From: Ruminococcus sp. JC304
Lineage (GTDB): Bacteria; Bacillota; Clostridia; Lachnospirales; Lachnospiraceae
Reading direction: 5' to 3'
Assembly: GCA_000285855.2 (NCBI GenBank)
Contig: HE978651.1
Coordinates: 3,126,361-3,190,360 of the forward strand
DNA: 64,000 nt
Both the position numbers and the translations under genes were made by a program. Positions 63,017-64,000 of this stretch are shown in pieces; position 1 is the first letter of the stretch, and every line of letters starts with the position of its first letter. The notes below the pieces were generated by a model, which was not told where the DNA came from, searched no databases, and was given only the letters and a program-made list of their open reading frames with translations.

Positions 63017-63646
63017 TTACACAAATAGGCTTGTTTTCTGAAGTATAGCCTTCAGCAGATCCCCCTGAAGATAATAGGTAGTCTCAAAATGAAGGTACGA
63101 TAACGATACTTTATCCCACAACAGTAAAATCTTGGGCTGGAATTCTTCATCTCCATCCCAAAACTGAAATAGCACAGAAAAATCCAGAAAAACAGGCATT
63201 TCAAAGGTCAGATCTGCCCCTGCCAGACGCTCCATCTGCTTTCCTCCCAGACAGATACAGGCCTGTTTTACCTCTTCCACCTTGCCAGAAAATGCTCGTG
63301 CATACTTTTCTACAAAGGAATCTGTAGACGGACTGCTTCCGGCTGTTACAAATCTGCCCACCGGCTGCCACTGTCCGGTCAAAGGCGGTAATATTTCCTG
63401 CCCGGAACAACAAAGAAAATCATAGATTGTCATAACAATCGTATATTCTTTGCAGTCCATCCATTCCTCACCCTCAGAATATGCAATGGCGCCATCTCTG
63501 CGGCTGATCCGATATTCTGTTCCAATATATTTCAAATACAGATATTCTTCATCATGTTCCAATCCATATTTCTCTATCAGCTTATCCTGATCATGCTGTA
63601 AAAACAGCTCTCTTCCTATATATACCTGTTTTTCATAATTATCCAT
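63017..63646 (-). CDS. DUF3786-type protein
   Basis: About 209 residues. The start MDNYEKQVYIG is preceded by GGAGAAG; an ATG 15 bases earlier is less likely. Family-like features: YLYLKYIGTEYRISRRDG, TIYDFLCCSG, and PVFLDFSVLFQFWDGDEEFQPKILLLWD with a final TTYYLQGDLL. DUF3786 proteins occur in anaerobes; function unknown. Confidence 0.78.
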   Translation of the reverse strand: MDNYEKQVYIGRELFLQHDQDKLIEKYGLEHDEEYLYLKYIGTEYRISRRDGAIAYSEGEEWMDCKEYTIVMTIYDFLCCSGQEILPPLTGQWQPVGRFVTAGSSPSTDSFVEKYARAFSGKVEEVKQACICLGGKQMERLAGADLTFEMPVFLDFSVLFQFWDGDEEFQPKILLLWDKVSLSYLHFETTYYLQGDLLKAILQKTSLFV

Positions 63647-63879
63647 AAACGTCTTCTCCATTCTGTATCATGTAAAGGAATAAATACATTTCTATTATAA
63701 TCTATTTTTCCAAATTAGCAAAAAAAGAGTTCTTCTGCTTCACTCTACATTAATAATAACAAATTTTTGATAAATCGCCCGATATGGGCTTAGTATATCG
63801 AAAACGTGGTAATTCTACAAGGAGAAGTTTTCAACAAAATCTCTACTAAGTATCTATTGTACTGTATAATAAAACCCCA

Positions 63880-63926
63880 AAAATCCCCAACTCCCGCAGA
63901 CCAATTCTGCGGGAGCCGGGGATTTT
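63880..63926. terminator. Strong hairpin near the window end
   Basis: AAAATCCCC and CGGGGATTTT outer arms with CTCCCGCAG / CTGCGGGAG inner arms (63891-63899 with 63907-63915). It is a strong bidirectional terminator; the genes it serves are outside the window or the preceding one upstream. Confidence 0.75.
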
Positions 63927-63973
63927 ATGTAGGTATGAACATGAGACACGAATATGTCAGATCAAGCGGATAT

Positions 63974-64000
63974 TCGCAATCCGCTTCGCTACTTGCTCAT
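63974..64000. repeat. Dispersed repeat, copy 2 (reaches window end)
   Basis: TCGCAATCCGCTTCGCTACT then TGCTCAT, matching the copy at 53108-53135 with one base difference. The preceding bases AAGCGGATATTCGCAATCCGCTT form an inverted repeat. Confidence 0.6.

Noticed and set aside
62937-63020. Fluoride riboswitch ahead of crcB
   Set aside because: Looked for the conserved crcB motif; the 80-base upstream region is AT-rich and only a sigma-A-like promoter was found.
1-64000. CRISPR arrays, tRNA and rRNA genes
   Set aside because: No spaced direct repeats of the right size and no recognisable tRNA arms or rRNA segments were seen on either strand; short or degenerate cases cannot be excluded by eye.

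Overview
The window looks like a chromosome segment of a gut Lachnospiraceae (Clostridia; Blautia/Ruminococcus-like). The reasons are moderately low GC, strong AGGAGG ribosome sites, a CotF-like spore-coat protein, GPH-type sugar symporters, many glycoside hydrolases with AraC regulators, and Firmicute-type gene content. Species was not determined. No rRNA, tRNA or CRISPR array was recognised.

Layout. 1-0.5 kb: 5' part of a SAM-dependent methyltransferase. 0.7-8.8 kb: a complete YtfQRT/YjfF-type sugar ABC importer behind its own AraC-type response regulator and YesM-type kinase. 9.1-11.8 kb: radical SAM protein, HdeD-like membrane protein and a TetR regulator. 11.9-14.7 kb: a domain-permuted GH3 beta-glucosidase. 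14.8-20.9 kb: phosphate operon pstSCAB-phoU-phoR with a Pho-box-like promoter that also faces a divergent C_GCxxG_C_C protein. 21.7-29.2 kb: lactose region (GH2 LacZ, GPH symporter, two AraC regulators). It also holds a truncated NagD-like gene and an orphan leader-peptide attenuator with no target gene. 29.3-39.6 kb: a low-GC block bounded by IS21-like remnants. It encodes an ABC importer without ATPase, a GH42 beta-galactosidase broken by one A-run frameshift, an FrlD-type fructosamine kinase, an FrlB-type deglycase, a YitT protein and two overlapping GntR/UTRA regulators with paired candidate operators. 39.7-41 kb: a fragment of an Rpn-like protein and an ArsC/Spx-like protein. 41-46.9 kb: urease operon ureABCIEFGD with a short terminated leader. 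47-51 kb: cyclopropane fatty acid synthase, then a GPH symporter plus GH5 glucanase with a divergent AraC regulator. 52.5-64 kb: CotF-like protein, MATE exporter, SseB, a small Cys-rich protein, YbjQ, a MerR-membrane regulator, NhaC antiporter, YitT, an ECF sigma/anti-sigma pair, an AlbA-type regulator, a possible JetD fragment, a CrcB fluoride channel and a DUF3786-type protein.

Most interesting system. The frlD/frlB pair together with a GH42 beta-galactosidase and a dedicated importer suggests use of a galactosylated Amadori compound. Lactulosyl-lysine, formed when milk is heated, would fit: import, removal of galactose, phosphorylation of the fructosyl-amine, then deglycation. This is inference from family membership and gene order. 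The GH42 gene carries a single-base lesion in an A8 run, so the route may be slippage-dependent, decayed, or mis-assembled. The second strongest signal is the orphan leader/attenuator at 23.27-23.43 kb, whose layout resembles leaders of ribosome-targeting-antibiotic resistance genes.
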